Assembly (NCBI GenBank): GCA_001000035.1
Contig: LCGX01000054.1
Location: forward strand, 1-6,872
Direction of reading: 5' to 3'
Length of the DNA: 6,872 bases
DNA from: Candidatus Nomurabacteria bacterium GW2011_GWF2_43_8
GTDB lineage: Bacteria; Patescibacteriota; Minisyncoccia; Phycocordibacterales; UBA9973
Part shown: positions 6,609 through 6,872 of the stretch, one piece after another
Numbering within the stretch: the stretch's first letter is position 1
Layout of the letters: every line of letters begins with the position of its first letter
Notes under the pieces: model-generated
Seen by the model: the letters and a program-made list of their open reading frames with translations, nothing else
The model's database searches: none
What the model was told of the DNA's origin: nothing
Translations under genes and position numbers: made by a program

Positions 6609-6630
6609 CATTTTGCAAATATGATATAAT
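6601..6630 (+). promoter_or_regulatory. Extended -10 promoter candidate for the DUF378 gene
   Basis: TGATATAAT at 6622-6630 contains a consensus TATAAT (6625-6630) preceded by TG at the extended -10 position. TTGTAG at 6601-6606 is a partial -35 (TTG core) with an 18-bp spacer. It predicts a start near 6637 and a leader of about 47 nt before the ATG at 6684. The leader contains a small inverted repeat AAAGG-T-CCTTT at 6645-6655, of unknown meaning. Orientation and spacing fit the downstream gene well. Confidence 0.5.
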
Positions 6631-6683
6631 GGCTCTATTAACATAAAGGTCCTTTTTATCAGTTAATTTTTTATAAAAACAAT

Positions 6684-6872
6684 ATGTATTGCAGAGGAAC
6701 ATGTTGGGGGGGTTGTTCAGTGCACAAAATTTGCTCAATCTTACTCTTGGTGGGCGGATTGAATTGGGGTTTGACTGGCGTAGGAATGCTGGTGGGAAGT
6801 AATTGGAACGTTATTGATTTATTGCTGGGCGAAAATTGGCCGGGAGTTGAGGCGATTATTTATCTAGTAATA
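6684..6872 (+). CDS. DUF378 (YuzA-like) small membrane protein, 3' end outside window
   Basis: The frame from ATG 6684 is open to the right edge (63 codons seen). The pattern HKICSILLLVGGLNWGLTGV is the hallmark of DUF378 proteins, small proteins of two hydrophobic helices and unknown function. The spacer NVIDLLLGENWPGVEAIIYL also fits, with a second helix beginning at the edge. Ahead of the domain is a short Cys/Gly-rich lead (M-Y-C-R-G-T-C-W-G-G-C-S), with C3, C7 and C11 spaced by four, plus C16 at the start of the helix. That spacing could bind a metal or be oxidised. The alternative start GTG 6720, next to the domain, would remove this lead. It has a G-run at 6705-6712 about 7 nt before it. 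ATG 6684 is preferred because it matches the A/T-rich, SD-less starts of the other genes here and gives a sensible leader from the promoter. It is divergent from the DsbA-like gene. Confidence 0.8.
   Translation, partial: MYCRGTCWGGCSVHKICSILLLVGGLNWGLTGVGMLVGSNWNVIDLLLGENWPGVEAIIYLVI

Noticed and set aside
6571..6738. N-terminal extension of the DsbA-like frame to 6738
   Set aside because: It would cover both promoter candidates and the divergent DUF378 start, adds no family feature, and pushes the membrane anchor 56 residues inside the protein.

Overview
The window reads as a fragment of a small-genome bacterium of the Candidate Phyla Radiation (Patescibacteria), most likely a Parcubacteria-type lineage. 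The evidence is indirect: an RpoC without the large trigger-loop insertion of proteobacteria, rpoC, dnaG and rpoD close together on one strand, A/T-rich leaders with almost no Shine-Dalgarno sequences, and a membrane-anchored hypothetical protein and a DsbA of styles common in those genomes. TGA is used as a stop, so this is not one of the CPR groups that read UGA as glycine. The lineage is an inference.

Layout. Positions 1-1713 (+) hold the C-terminal part of rpoC, which is open at the left edge. Positions 1749-2873 (+) hold an anchored extracytoplasmic protein of unknown function that is clearly more A/T-rich than its neighbours. Positions 2893-4589 (+) hold DNA primase dnaG, split into two overlapping reading frames: a 99-codon zinc-ribbon piece and a 485-codon catalytic piece. 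Positions 4605-5819 (+) hold rpoD, the primary sigma factor. It carries a GC-rich compound palindrome of exactly 45 nt (15 codons) inside its lysine-rich N-terminus. Positions 5821-6570 (-) hold a membrane-anchored DsbA-type thioredoxin-fold protein that ends 1 nt from rpoD. Positions 6571-6683 are a short divergent control region with overlapping extended -10 promoters. Positions 6684-6872 (+) hold the start of a DUF378/YuzA-type small membrane protein with a Cys-rich N-terminus, open at the right edge.

How it fits together. The four plus-strand genes from rpoC to rpoD are closely spaced (35, 19 and 15 nt gaps) and lack convincing terminators between them. They are plausibly one housekeeping cluster for transcription and replication initiation, with the unknown envelope gene sitting inside it. 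The oxidoreductase and the DUF378 gene form a separate divergent pair. The DsbA-like protein could oxidise secreted proteins with paired cysteines, and the hypothetical protein at 1749-2873 is one such candidate in this window.

The two most notable observations are the disrupted dnaG, best explained by loss of about 28 nt and followed by a TAATG stop-start overlap that might allow re-initiation, and the in-frame 45-nt palindromic element in rpoD. I see no CRISPR array, tRNA, rRNA, transposase or defence system, and no convincing new multi-gene system.
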